Assembly: GCA_003996215.1 (NCBI GenBank)
Contig: QJPP01000055.1
Span: 930,001-994,000 of the forward strand
DNA length: 64,000 nucleotides
Reading direction: 5' to 3'
DNA from: Jaltomata sinuosa
Taxonomy: Eukaryota > Streptophyta > Magnoliopsida > Solanales > Solanaceae
In this document: piece by piece, positions 24,591 through 36,130 of the stretch
Layout: each line of letters begins with the position of its first letter
Numbering within the stretch: the stretch's first letter is position 1
The notes under the pieces: generated by a model
The model's input: the letters and a program-made list of their open reading frames with translations, nothing else
Told to the model about the DNA's origin: nothing
The model's database searches: none
Program-made: the position numbers and the translations under genes

Positions 24591-25266
24591 TCAAAGCATC
24601 AATTTTGAGTTGATTATTTATGTGCGGTTTTAATTTTGAGTTTGTATGTTTAATTATCCTATTCCAAGCATTGAATATTTGTGCGTGCATTTAGGGTTTC
24701 AAGATATTAATATCTTGAACATAAACATGTTTTAACTTGGTTTTGAATTAAAGTGGACATTGTTATCTATTCATTGACAAAGAAGATGAAATATATTTCT
24801 TAACGTTAGTTCCTAAAGCTAATACAAATTCTTTTGGAGTTGAACTACTAATCAGTTAAGTGGAAAAAATTTATAATGGTATGCCTTGTAATTTAAGTAC
24901 CTTGCTGTTTGTTTTCATGTTGAATGCATTGTAATAAAAATGGAATCTACATAATTTTGTTTCATAAAGGACATGTAGCTTATGTCAGTCATATGGATAT
25001 ATAGCTATATTTTTATCAATTTTTGTTACCTACTTTTTAGAATTCTATGTTCACTTAAAATGATTGAGTGATTTTTCGTGATTCGTTGTTTTTATATTTA
25101 CACTGGTAATTATTTGGTTTTGAAGTTAATTCATAAATATTAGAACCATCGGCCTCATGTTAAAAGTATAAGTCCCAATTAATTAGATGTGAGAAGATCG
25201 AAATGAGATACGAATTTATTTCGAAACTCATTGTCAAAAAGAGAAAAGAATAACTCATAAAAGATG

Positions 25267-25308
25267 AGTTGGGGTGGGGGGGGGTGGGGGGGGGGTGGGG
25301 TGGGGATG
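25267..25308 (+). repeat. G-rich tract (G-quadruplex potential)
   Basis: Uninterrupted series of G4-G10 runs separated by single T residues (GGGGTGGGG pattern), which meets the usual four-run G-quadruplex pattern many times over. Confidence 0.9.
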
Positions 25309-25849
25309 GAAACGATCCATAAATGCCTCAAAGGCATTACAAACAAATTAGTAATTCGTGGTAAGGTTGGAAAGCGCAGCTACCAATATGCATGGCCTTA
25401 AGGACAACCCGACTCTTTCATTTTCTTGACTTTATGTCATTCTCCACCATTTCTCCAATCTTAATCGCCTCAGTAAAATGTTACCCACTGCAACAAGCAA
25501 GTAGTGAAAATAGTTAGGCTTCTGAGTCTGGAGGAAAACATCAATCAATTCATGATCTTTTATCAGTGGCTTGACTCTAGCCGCCCGCTCTTTTAATTTT
25601 ATGGCATATTATTTGAAACTTTCATTTGGCTTCTTTCATGTTAGCGAGAAAATTGTGATGTGGAACAATGTCAATATTATACTAATATTGCTGGACAAAA
25701 TTCTGAGTCGATCAATAAACCATTCTGAGGATATCCTCATCAAACTCTCTCCAATATAAGCCATAAGCCGTTTTCTTTCCCCCCCCCCCCCTGCTCCTCT
25801 TAGTTAATTACAAAATCTTTTCAAGTGAGCCAAAAGGTCACCATGATCA

Positions 25850-27733
25850 TCATACTTGTCAAACTTTGGGGTTTTGAACCCTAGAGACAAGTGAACATTA
25901 GGGAACATGCACAAATCTTTAAAAGTGACACTTTTGTACCCTCAGAGTCCCTACATATTTCTTGTGTTTTGCTCCAAACTTCTCATTTTCTTAGTCATCT
26001 CTTCTTCTTCCTCGTTCTTAGTAGTTTTCTCAATCACAATAGGAAAATTGTACTGACGAGTTGAGTGGTATGATTTTGGGACCTTGAAAGTTAATTCAAG
26101 GGAATACTACTACTCATGATGTACTTTGAATTGAAACTCGTTGTTGGACTTTTGTATCAGTGTTGGTTGAGGGATTGTAGTAGCTTGCACCTTTGGAATG
26201 AAGAGTGGGTTATTTATGAGAGATGCATAGAAAGGACACACCATGAAATATCCAATGATATTGGTGTGTTGACATAGGGCCAAAATCAGATGTGTAAAGT
26301 GGGTCACTTGTCAAGACTTGAATGGGAGCTGACATAGTCGGATCCGAAAATTCAAGCATTGAAGGTTGTGGAGCTTGTCAATTAATCCAAGCTTGGTATA
26401 TTTTAGCCATTTGTTGTCTCAACATCTTTACTCCCTCCACTGATGTAGATTCTTGTTGAACCAACTGATTTTGGACTTCTTCATTATCTGACTTTGCTCT
26501 CACTCTTTGTGGGTCATTGTCCCTTTTGATTTGACCTTTTATTGTACGGTGAGGTGCTAGCTTAATCACAAACCAACCACTTTTTATCTTTCTTTAGACC
26601 AAGAGAAATGTGTTAGTGTTTAGTGTTTTGCATATATTAATAACACGACATATGTCATGCACCTAAAATGAGCTTCAAAATGCTTTTATGTTTCATCTCG
26701 GGTTTTGGGTTGATTCATTTTAACATTCCTCTTATTTTATTTGTTTGCATATTTTTCTTTCCGTTGGTGATTCTAAAAACATTTCGATCAAACCCGTTGA
26801 GGGTTGCCTATGTGTCATATTGAATATGAATCAAGATCATTACGTAGATTACAAAGATAATGTATAATAATTTTAGTTTTTTTTTAAATAACATTATTTA
26901 ACCCAATGAAAAAAAAATTATTAATTTTCAAAATATTCTTAATACAAAAACTCAAATAATAACACAGACAGAAGCACCTAAAAATGTAATAGACTCAAAA
27001 TAGCCAAAGAAAATAGAATATGCAGACTCTAAGGACCTAAAGAAACCATACTCTAAGATGTCTTCTCAAGGTGATTTAAGCCTTAATTGTCCTTCTAGAC
27101 TTGAATATATTTTATCCAATATAGTTGGTAGGTGCGGGGTAAGGACATGTGCCTGTCAGCCTAGACTCTCATCATCTTAGTGGAGATAAACATTATAGGC
27201 ATCAACTAGGGTCTCCTTGAGCTGAAGCACTCGTCCTTTGGCGTCCTCCATATTTTCATGGCAGTTTTGCAACCAATGTTGAGTAGTATAGACTGTATAG
27301 CTCTAATTCTCTTCTTGTGCCTGAAGCTCTTCAGTTTGGTTGTGAAGTGCATCTCGCTGACCCATCCATTGATATTTCTCAGCCTCAACTTCTATCTGAT
27401 GAGATGTAAAAAGCCTTGTTATTTTCCTCTCACATTCCATAGAGGTTTTTAATTGAGCCAGAAGCCTAAACTGTGTGGTTCCTATTAGTAGGGCTTTTCT
27501 TTTTCAAATTCATTTAGTTGCTGCTCTGTGACGGTACTTAAGTCCTTATATAATGTTTGAATAATAGAACAATGTTCCTTCCCAGTCTTTTTTGGAGCTA
27601 ACCTAACTCTAGCTTCTAATAATTTTACCTCCAGTTGAGACAAATCTCCTCTGGCGCTCTTTAGATCTTCATTTAGGACATGCAAAGTGGACTAATAATT
27701 TCCGTTAACCTCGAGTCGATCTTGCTTAAATTT
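25850..27733 (-). mobile_element. Ty3-type ORF1/gag fragment, left arm of a 3.7-kb palindrome
   Basis: The - strand shows, in order, a coiled-coil-rich ORF1 segment (LNEDLKSARGDLSQLEVKLL, 27,685-27,485; SILLNIGCKTAMKIWRTPKD, 27,388-27,206). Then comes a gag N-terminus (VEGVKMLRQQMAKIYQAWIN, 26,569-26,378) and gag (NNPLFIPKVQATTIPQPTL, about 26,220; then the region equivalent to SFKDLCMFP and LPLGFKTPKF). An extra ORF upstream of gag suggests an Ogre/Tat lineage (inference). Stops and frameshifts are numerous. It pairs with 27,767-29,510. Confidence 0.8.
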
Positions 27734-27766
27734 AGTATTCAGAATTAAACAAAGACCAAAGTTTGA

Positions 27767-29510
27767 ATTAAGAAAGCTGGTCTCAAGGTTGAAGAAAATT
27801 ATCAATCCTCTCTGCATGTCCTAAATGAAGATCTAAAGAGTGATAGAGGAGATTTGGCCCAGCTGGAGGCAAAATTGGAAGCTAGAATTAGGTTAGCCCA
27901 AAAAGGGCGCTGAAAGGGAACATCGTTCCACTATTCAAACACTATATGGAGATTTATACATCATCACAATAGCTATGGAACAGGAACAAGATGAATTTGA
28001 AAAAGAAAGGGCCCTACTATACACACACAACCTAGGCTTCATGCTTAATTAAAGGCCTCTATGTAACGTGAGAGGGAAGTATCAAGGCGTTTTATAGCTC
28101 ATCAGACAGAAGTTGAGGCCGAGAAATACTAGTGGATGGGTGATTGAGGTGCTTTTCACAACCAAATCGAAGAGCTTTAGGCACAAGAAGAGAATTAGAG
28201 ACAGGCAGTCTATACTACTTAACATTGGTTGCAAAACTGCCATAAAAATATAGAGGAGGCCAAAGGACAAGTGCTTAAGCTTAAGGAGACCCTAGTTGAT
28301 GTCTACGATGTTTATCTCGACCGAGATGATAAGGCTATGAGTCGATACGCACGTGTTCTTGCTGCATACATACCGACAATATTGGCTAGAATATATTCAA
28401 GTCTAGGAGGAAAATTAAGGCCCAAAGCACCTCGAGACGACATTTTAGATTATGTTTTTTAGGTCCTAAGAGTCTTTTTATTTTATTTTCATTGGCTATT
28501 TTGAGTCTGTTGCAGTTTTAGGTACTTCTCTCTTTGTTATTATTTGAGTTTTCGTGTTAAGAATATTTTGAAAATTAATGAACTTTTTTTTTCTTTGGGT
28601 TAAATAATATTATTTAAAAAAAAACTAAAATTATTATCCATTATCTCTATAAACTACGTAATGATCTGATTCACATTCAACATGAGACGTAGTCAACCCT
28701 CAACAGGTTTAATCAAAATGCTTTAAAAATCACCAAAGGAAAATATTCAACAAATAAAATAAGAGGAATGTTAAAATGAAATCAATCCAAAACTCAGGAT
28801 GAAACACAAAAGCCTTCTGAAGCTCATTTTAGAAGCAAAATCATTTTAGCATAACATACGTCGTGTTATTAATATCTGCAAAACACTAAACACTAACACA
28901 TTTGTCTTGGTTTAAAGAAAGATAAAAAGTGGTTGGTTTGTGGTTAAGCTAGCACCTCACCATACAATACAAGGTCAAATGAAAAAGGGACAATGACCCG
29001 CAAAGAGGGGGAGCAAAGTCGGATAATGAAGAAGTCCAAAATTAGTTGGTTCAATAAGAATCAACATCAATGGAGGAAGTAAAGATGTTGAGACAACAAA
29101 TGGCTGAAATGTACCAATATTATTCCCCAAAATTAAATTTTAAGGTTCCAGACTCATGCCACTACACTCATCAGTACAGGTCCCCTGTCGTGATTGAGAA
29201 ATTTATAAAGAACGAGGAATAAAAAGAGATGTCCAAGAAAATAAGAAGTTTGGGGCAAAACATAAGAAATATGCGGGGAATAGGAGGTAACATGAGTGTC
29301 TCTTTTAAATGTATGTTTTCTAATGTTCACTTGCCTCTAGGGTTTAAGACCCCGAAGTTTGACAAGTATGACGGTTATGGCCTCTAGGGTTTGGAGCAAA
29401 ACATAAGAAATATGCGGGGGTTGAGAGGGAATAAGACTGTCTCTTTCAAGGATTTGTGCATTTTCCCTAATTCACTTGCCTCTAGGGTTCAAAACCTTAA
29501 AGACTAGGTC
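27767..29510 (+). mobile_element. Ty3-type ORF1/gag fragment, right arm of the palindrome
   Basis: Inverted copy of 25,850-27,733, roughly 80% alike by eye. The + strand shows CATGTCCTAAATGAAGATC (27,816), ATTGGTTGCAAAACTGCCAT (28,225), gag start GTTGAGACAACAAATGGCTG (29,088) and gag body near 29,430-29,500. A phrase of about 110 bp (GCAAAACATAAGAAATATGC ... CTTGCCTCTAGGGTT) is repeated at about 29,255 and 29,395. The spacer between the arms is only about 35 bp. Confidence 0.8.
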
Positions 29511-31151
29511 CGAACAATGGACTAGGAATAACTGAAGGATTCATGGTAGCCTGAAAAATGTAGCTCACCCTTGAATTCAGAAGTTGCCTGACTCATAACT
29601 GAGGTCTCGTAGCAATCGTTGAAATATGCCCTGTACTCCACAAAAAATGAGCACGTGCAGTAATAGTACACAAGAACAACAGTGTACTGGCAGGATCATC
29701 AACCAGCTACCAAAATATGAAATGTGAACATATAATAGTAACACAGTATAACAAGACAAACATGTAACAATCCAAGTCAATGTGACTACCAATAAGACTC
29801 TCAGTCAATAACCTGACTCAACAACTATATAAGTCATGTCCAACTACGCAAGTAAACAGACCATATATAACTATATCACAACTTGTAAGTAACCCAGACT
29901 ACCCAAGGATCCCTAGGACATCATCTATGACATTTAACATGCAACTCCAGTTTATATAAGAAACCACCTTATCACTTAAACACACCAACTCGGTCACTCA
30001 AGGACCAACATGTATGTCAAGTAACAATGAATCTCGGTTCTCTCAAAGAACCAACACATAATAAACATCAACAACAGATAAGCCCGATTCACTCAAGGAA
30101 CCATCACACATGAATATCAAATAAACCTGTACACACATGCTAAGGGTCTTATGGTTGCCCACTAGTCATGACTTGAAGGGGACGAGCTCTTGTCCATGTA
30201 CTATACCGGCATGGTACCCGAGCGAACTAATGAATCATAAAATCTGTATCAGGCATGGTACCCGAGCTAATCAATGAATAATAGAACCTACACCAGGAAT
30301 GGTACTCGAGTCAATCGATGAATAATAGATATCACAACATTCACAACCACAATGATAACATATAACACTTGTACAACCAACAAGCTTTCACAACAGACTC
30401 ATTGCATGTGATTAACACTTAGGATATCATTTAACAATTATTTCTCTTTTCTTGAACATGTATTGTTCAAGTGATACTAATGAGATAGTCATCATGCACA
30501 CATAACACAAATTGGTTTTACAATAACTATCACCTATCTCAATCCAAGCTGAAATGCTCTACCGAACCTGAGCCTTTCCCTTTCTTAAATATTCGGCTTG
30601 ATTATGGTCTAAAAATAGAAATGCAAATACAATTTCAACCAATGGCCTTAATTATCGCAGATTATAACCTAATCCCAAAACTCCAGGCCAAATTCATGAT
30701 CATTCCACCTAATCTAGGATTTTTCTACGAATAATTCATCTAGAACTACCAATTTTGTAATTACACTAGCGAATTACGGTAATAAAATTATGAAAAATAA
30801 CTTATAGACAAAACCCAAGGTTTCTACACCTTCAAATCCTTCTTATACCAGATTTAAAAGCTTAGGTCAAGCTAAACTCTCTCCAAAGCCTGTAACTAAC
30901 GATTTTAAGGCATAGGAATCGAAGTACTAGTTTACGAAGATAAAATACTTACCTTAACAAAAAAATCTGATGAAAAATCAGTAGGAATCACCCCAAATCT
31001 CCTCTGTCCTCCCCAAAATATTTTTGTGAAATAATGAACATTTTTGGGGAAGTTTCCGCATTAACAATGATTAACCCCGCTATAGCATCCCAATACCGCT
31101 ATGACGGTACCACCGTAGCGGCAACCTCCTGCTATAGTGGAGTTGACCGAT
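29511..31151. mobile_element. Old chromovirus-type LTR, first part (5'-truncated)
   Basis: Resembles the LTRs at 49,119 and 56,480 throughout: CTCACCCTTGAATTCAGAAG (29,568), CAGTGTACTGGCAGGATCATC (29,680), GGCATGGTACCCGAGC repeats (30,210-30,310), and the CTATAGC/GCTATAG cluster at 31,080-31,140. The first 200 bp or so are missing at the palindrome border. It is interrupted at 31,152 by a younger LTR and resumes at 33,227. Confidence 0.8.
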
Positions 31152-33226
31152 TGTAACACCCCGTACACGTATCCAACTATCCAAGATGAAAACTTCAGAA
31201 AAATCCAAGTTCCAGGGACCACAGGTCAAGTCCACGAGTCGTGGAAGGTTCCACGAGCGTGGGAGTGACTCGTGATCCCAGTCCTGCAGACCAACCTCAG
31301 TACTGACAACCACGAGTCACTTCCATGACTCGTAGAAGTTTCTACGGGTTGTAATATTGACTCGTGGAAGTTGATCAGAGGTCAATCAAGTTCCCGGAGT
31401 TCCACGATTAGGTTCTACGACTCGTGAAAGCTGCCATGAGTCATCCTGTTAAACAGAAGAAAGTCTCCTCGTAGGTTGAATTTCTGGCAGCTTCCACGAC
31501 TAGCAGTCCACGAGTCGTGGAAAAGTCTACGAGTCATAGACTCCACTCGTGGTCACTGAAAGTTGACCAATTTCCAGCCTTTATCCAATTAATTCCTAGG
31601 GGAATTTTGGTCATTTCCCACCCTATTATGTATTAAGTGAAGTCATTTTGACCACTTTTAGGAGGGCTTTCACCCATATTTTTCTAAGTCTATCTTAAGC
31701 TCCTCATTCTTCACTCAAAAAGGAAAATCCCTCTTCAAGCTCAAGTCTCCAAGCTCCAAGTCAAGTCTCCAAATCTTTTCCATTGAAGTGGGTAATCTTC
31801 ATCCAAGGTATGTGGGTCTTTAACAATGGGTTCTTTTCACCCTTGTACCCAAAATCTCCAAGTCTTAATTTGGATTTATGGAGTTATGAAATTAGGGTTT
31901 TGATCTAGATTTGGGGAAAATTTATGAAATCAGTTTCTATGTTTAAATTCATGGTTTCTATTAATTACACATGATTTGATTATGATTCTCTTGTTGATTT
32001 TAAAAGCCCAAGCATGAAAGTTGATTTCTAGCATAAACCCATGAATTTGCATGTTTTCAAGAGAATGTAGGCATGATTAGATATCATGGCCTTTATGTAA
32101 TTACGAAGTTGCATGCCTAGTTCTTATGATTCTATGAAAATATATGTTTTATGAAAATTGAACTAGAGCTATGCAAATTTTACAGGTCATGAAGTATGCA
32201 AGTTTTTCCATGATATAAAATATAATGCAAGGCAAGATACCCGATGTTCCATCAATGCTCATGGGTCATTTTCTAAGCCAAAACTCATGAGTAGTATGAC
32301 GATCCGGGGTATGAACAAGTCATGAATAAGTATGAACAAGTTTGGCATTAGATATGTCGCATGTATATGAGCTCATGTTATTATTATGTTTTGGGAGTAG
32401 TATTTAGCACCGAGAGATGAGGGTTCAGATAACCAAAGTCCAAAACTACGTTGTCACCGTAGGTTGCCCGTGTTGAGGCTTATTATGACAGGATCCTGGT
32501 ATGACATGGTTCTAACCTTGACCGGTTAGGACAACTCTTTCAGTGTGAGTGCAAGACACTGAACTCCATGTAGCTCAGCATGGTTTAATGTCGGTTAAGA
32601 GAAACTCCCACATGTTTATTTTCAAGTTATGAAGTTATGTATAAATCTATATTTTGGAACCTAAGCCTTCCTTCATGTCTTATGTTTGTACCTTATCATT
32701 TATTTATGGTCCTTCTTTATGTAATAAGTTCATTTCAAGCATGTTTTAAACTGATTCTGTCATAACCCATGCATTGCTCACATACTTAGTACATTCCATA
32801 GTACTAACGCATATTGCGTTGCATCCTTTGATGATGCAGATTTAGGTACCTCTTCTCAGCTTCGTGGCTAGAGTCTCAGGCCACCTGCTTAGTCAGCTGT
32901 GGTGAGTCCTCATGGTTTGAGGACTAGTTAGGCTTTTCCTTATGATAGCTTTACTTCTATACTCCGAGTTAGCTAGGGTCTTGTCCTAGCAACTCCTTAT
33001 GTTATGACTAGAGGCTTTCAGACATAGTTTGTATTCGCGTTCCCTTTTTGAATATTGTATGTTATGTGACTCTTAGACCCTTATTGATGTTTCCTTATTG
33101 GATTTCCGTATTATGCTTCCGCTTATCTTTTGTTATTCTTGAAAATGCTATGACCAAGGGTTAGCTTGAGATCCTTGTGGTCCCGAGTCCCGTGTTACGT
33201 CTAGGGGGTAACCTCGGGGCGTGACA
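31152..33226. mobile_element. Solo LTR (2,075 bp) nested in the older LTR
   Basis: Begins TGTAACACCCCG and ends CGGGGCGTGACA, giving TG...CA ends with short inverted termini. Flanks are CCGAT (31,147-31,151) and CCGAC (33,227-33,231), a 5-bp target duplication with one mismatch. The sequence on either side is continuous with the older LTR, so the insertion point is clear. No internal coding region, so it is a solo LTR. The termini and length fit long plant chromovirus (Tekay/Del-like) LTRs; this family call is an inference. Confidence 0.85.
31230..31557. repeat. CACGAGTCGTGG palindrome cluster
   Basis: TCCACGAGTCGTGGA occurs in full near 31,231 and 31,507, and about a dozen degenerate copies (CCACGAGCGTGG, CACGAGTCAC, TCTACGAGTCATAGA and similar) lie between. 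It is at the 5' end of the nested LTR. Confidence 0.8.
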
Positions 33227-33655
33227 CCGACACTGACTTTCACTATAGTGGGAATTTTTCCACTATAGCAGTGTCATGGTAGCAGCCTGCCACTCGCTAT
33301 GGCGGGTGTGGTGAGGCAAAAACTCGAAAAATCTTTCAGTTTTGACTTTTTCACAACACACCCTCAAACCATGACGTCCCGGACTAATCCTTTTACGTTA
33401 AATTTGATATCGAGAGTTCTACTTACCCGAATTCACTTCCGAAAAGTTCTATGAATTTCTTATCGCCTTAGCTAAAATAAAATCAAGCTAAGATTCCTTG
33501 TTTTAACCCAATCCCTTCTCGAATTATACCTCACCTTGCTCGGATTTTGTCCAAGACTGGCCTAGCCTAAAATTTCAAACTTTCAATTCCGAAAAATTTC
33601 TAACTCCGATTCTTGCATGATTAGCTCACCCAAAACAATGAAAATGGTTGTTACA
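33227..33655. mobile_element. Old chromovirus-type LTR, second part
   Basis: Continuation of 29,511-31,151: CTATAG palindromes (33,240-33,300), CACAACACACCCTCAAACC, CAAACTTTCAATTCCG and the end GGTTGTTACA at about 33,655. These align with the tails of the LTRs that end at 51,347 and 58,681. Confidence 0.8.
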
Positions 33656-34812
33656 TGATGCTCTCTTGCATGTGCTGCAAAAGAATTCAAACTTTGGTAA
33701 GTTATATATTTTCTGCTTTACTCCTATTTGATTTATAAAATACAAAAAATATGTTACTAGTATTTATTCCAAAGAATAGGTGACACAAAATTTTAATAGC
33801 TAGCAAGAACGGTCCTTTGAGGAACATTCTCCTTCTCTTTTCTTTTGAATATTTCGTATTAAGTTAAGGTTTTACCGCATGCTTCCTATATCAAATTCTA
33901 ATGTATTGATCACATTTCTTTTTTCAACTTAATAATACTACTATAAAGAGAGTTGAAATTGGAAGGCTATAATCAGGTACCTCTGCTCGTCCCTTTCATG
34001 TTTGTACTAAGTTATACTACCCCACAGGTCTATACCTGGATTACCCATTCTATCTCACGGGCGTCATCTAGTACTCCACTTTCATCAACTGGATCACAGC
34101 CTTATTCATAAGCTCCTACACCATTTCTCATTTTATGTCTTCACATTCGAGCCAATAGCTTTGAGGTTGACACACCTACTGCACATCACTATACTTCACA
34201 GGGTCAGGATGCTTCAGGCTATGAGACTGCAAAGATCATTACAAGTGCTATTTGTAAGCTTTATGATGTCACATACTCGACTTGGGGTGAGATTCCACAA
34301 TCATTCAAGCAACAAATTTTCAACGAGTTTAAGGTATATATGAATCAAAAAAAATTAATTCAAACAATATATTTATCGTGATTTATTTTTTATGTTAGCA
34401 TTTAATATTTTTCCAGAAAAAAGTGTGTATGGCTTCTCCACCATGACAAGCAGATTGTTACTAACTTTAAAAAAAGAGCAAATCGTAGAATATCATACTC
34501 ATTTTATGATGGTCGTAAGAGAAGTACAAATCTCATGTGGTGTAAAACAAATAGATGGAAAGACCTATGCAGATATTGGAGTAATCATAAGCTATTTAAG
34601 ACGAAGAGCAAATTGAGAAAGAAAGCCAGAACATCTGAGAGAGGTGACTCCTTGCAAACTGTGGGTGATGTCTACATAGTGTAGTAACTCAATTTATTTT
34701 TTTTAAAAGTAAACTTGGAATTATAAATTTAATGTTAGTTTACTAATTTTAATGAGTTTCATACCGAAAAGGGTAATAGAGTTTACTTGTGTTAGAATAA
34801 AAAGAGACAAAA
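33656..34812 (+). repeat. Left arm of a 2.5-kb palindrome
   Basis: Pairs with 34,845-36,130, roughly 80% alike: CTAGTACTCCACTTTCATC (34,068) against its complement near 35,730; ACCCCACAGGTCTATACCTGG; AGCAAATCGTAGAATATCATAC. The + strand has broken pieces (TYADIGVIISYLRRRA near 34,590; KLYDVTYSTWGEIPQSFKQ at about 34,256) reminiscent of the plant Ptta/En/Spm transposase-associated family. That match is weak. Confidence 0.75.
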
Positions 34813-34844
34813 AAGGGATTGCTCGAGAAAATGCAGTTTACTTT

Positions 34845-36130
34845 CTTTTTCTCTCTTTCTAATCTAACATAAGAAAATTATATCACCCCTTTCGGTATAG
34901 AACTCGTTAAAATTAGTAAACTACCATTAAATTTATAATTCCAAGTTCACTTTAAAAAAATATAAATTGGGTTATTACACTATGTTGACAGCACCCACAA
35001 TTGGCAAGGAGCCACCTCTCTCAGATGCTTTGCTTTCTTCCTCAGTTCACTTTTCTTCTTAAATAGTTTATGATTACTCCAATGTCCGCATAGGTCTTTT
35101 CATATATTTGGTTTACATCACTCAAGATTTGTACCTCTCTTTTGACCATTATAAAACGAGACTGATATTCTATGACTTGCTTTTTTCTTAAAGTTAGTAT
35201 CAATATGTTTGTCATGGTGGAAAAGTCATACACACTTTTTCAAAAAAAAAATTAAATGTCAAACATAAGAAATGAATCATATAAGTATAATGTTTGAATC
35301 AAAATAATAAATTTATATATATCTTAAACTCATTAAAAATTTATTGCTTGAGTGATTGTGAAATCTCACACCAAGTCGGATATGCGACATCATAAAGCTT
35401 ACCAATAACACTTGTAATGATCTTTGCAGTCTCATAGTCTGGATCAGATCAACAATATAACAATTAAAATAGTGAGACGTTAAATTCGTAAATTAGAATG
35501 TTAACATAATCATAAAATGTAAAATAGATGAATTGTACCAAATCCCTTAGGTTCGTTGTTGAGCCTTCGAAGACTACCAATCTTCCTAGGTTATGGAGAA
35601 TCTTGACCCATTGAAGTAAAGTAATGCGCAACAGGGGTGTCAACCTCAGAGCTATTATCTCGAATATGAATACCCAAAAAGAGAAATGGTGTAGCACCTG
35701 ATGAACACGATTGTGATCCAGTTGATGAAAGTGGAGTACTAGATGACGCCCATGAGATAGAGGGGGTAATCCAGGTATAAACTTGTGGGGTAGTATAACC
35801 TGGTGCTGATATAAAAGGCACGAGTAGAGGCACCTAATTATAGCCTTGCAATTTCAATTTTGATTATAGTAGTGTTATCAAGTTGAAAAAAAACGTGATC
35901 AATACATAAAAATTTGATACAGGCAACATGTCACAAAACCTTAATTTAATACAAAAGATTCAAAAATAAAAAAGAAGAAGAATGTTCCTTAAAGGACCCT
36001 TTTTGATAGCTATTAAGTTTTTTGCATCAGTTATTTTTTGGGATAAATACTAGTAATATATTTTATATTTTAAGAATCAAATAGGAGTAAAGCACAAAAT
36101 ATACAACTTATCAAAGTTTGAATTCAGCGC
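34845..36130 (-). repeat. Right arm of the 2.5-kb palindrome
   Basis: Inverted copy of 33,656-34,812, read on the - strand from 36,125. It carries the same broken frames in better shape (YTWITPSISWASSSTPLSS at 35,833-35,591; QILSDVNQIYEKTYADIGV near 35,150). The central spacer is about 30 bp. Confidence 0.75.
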
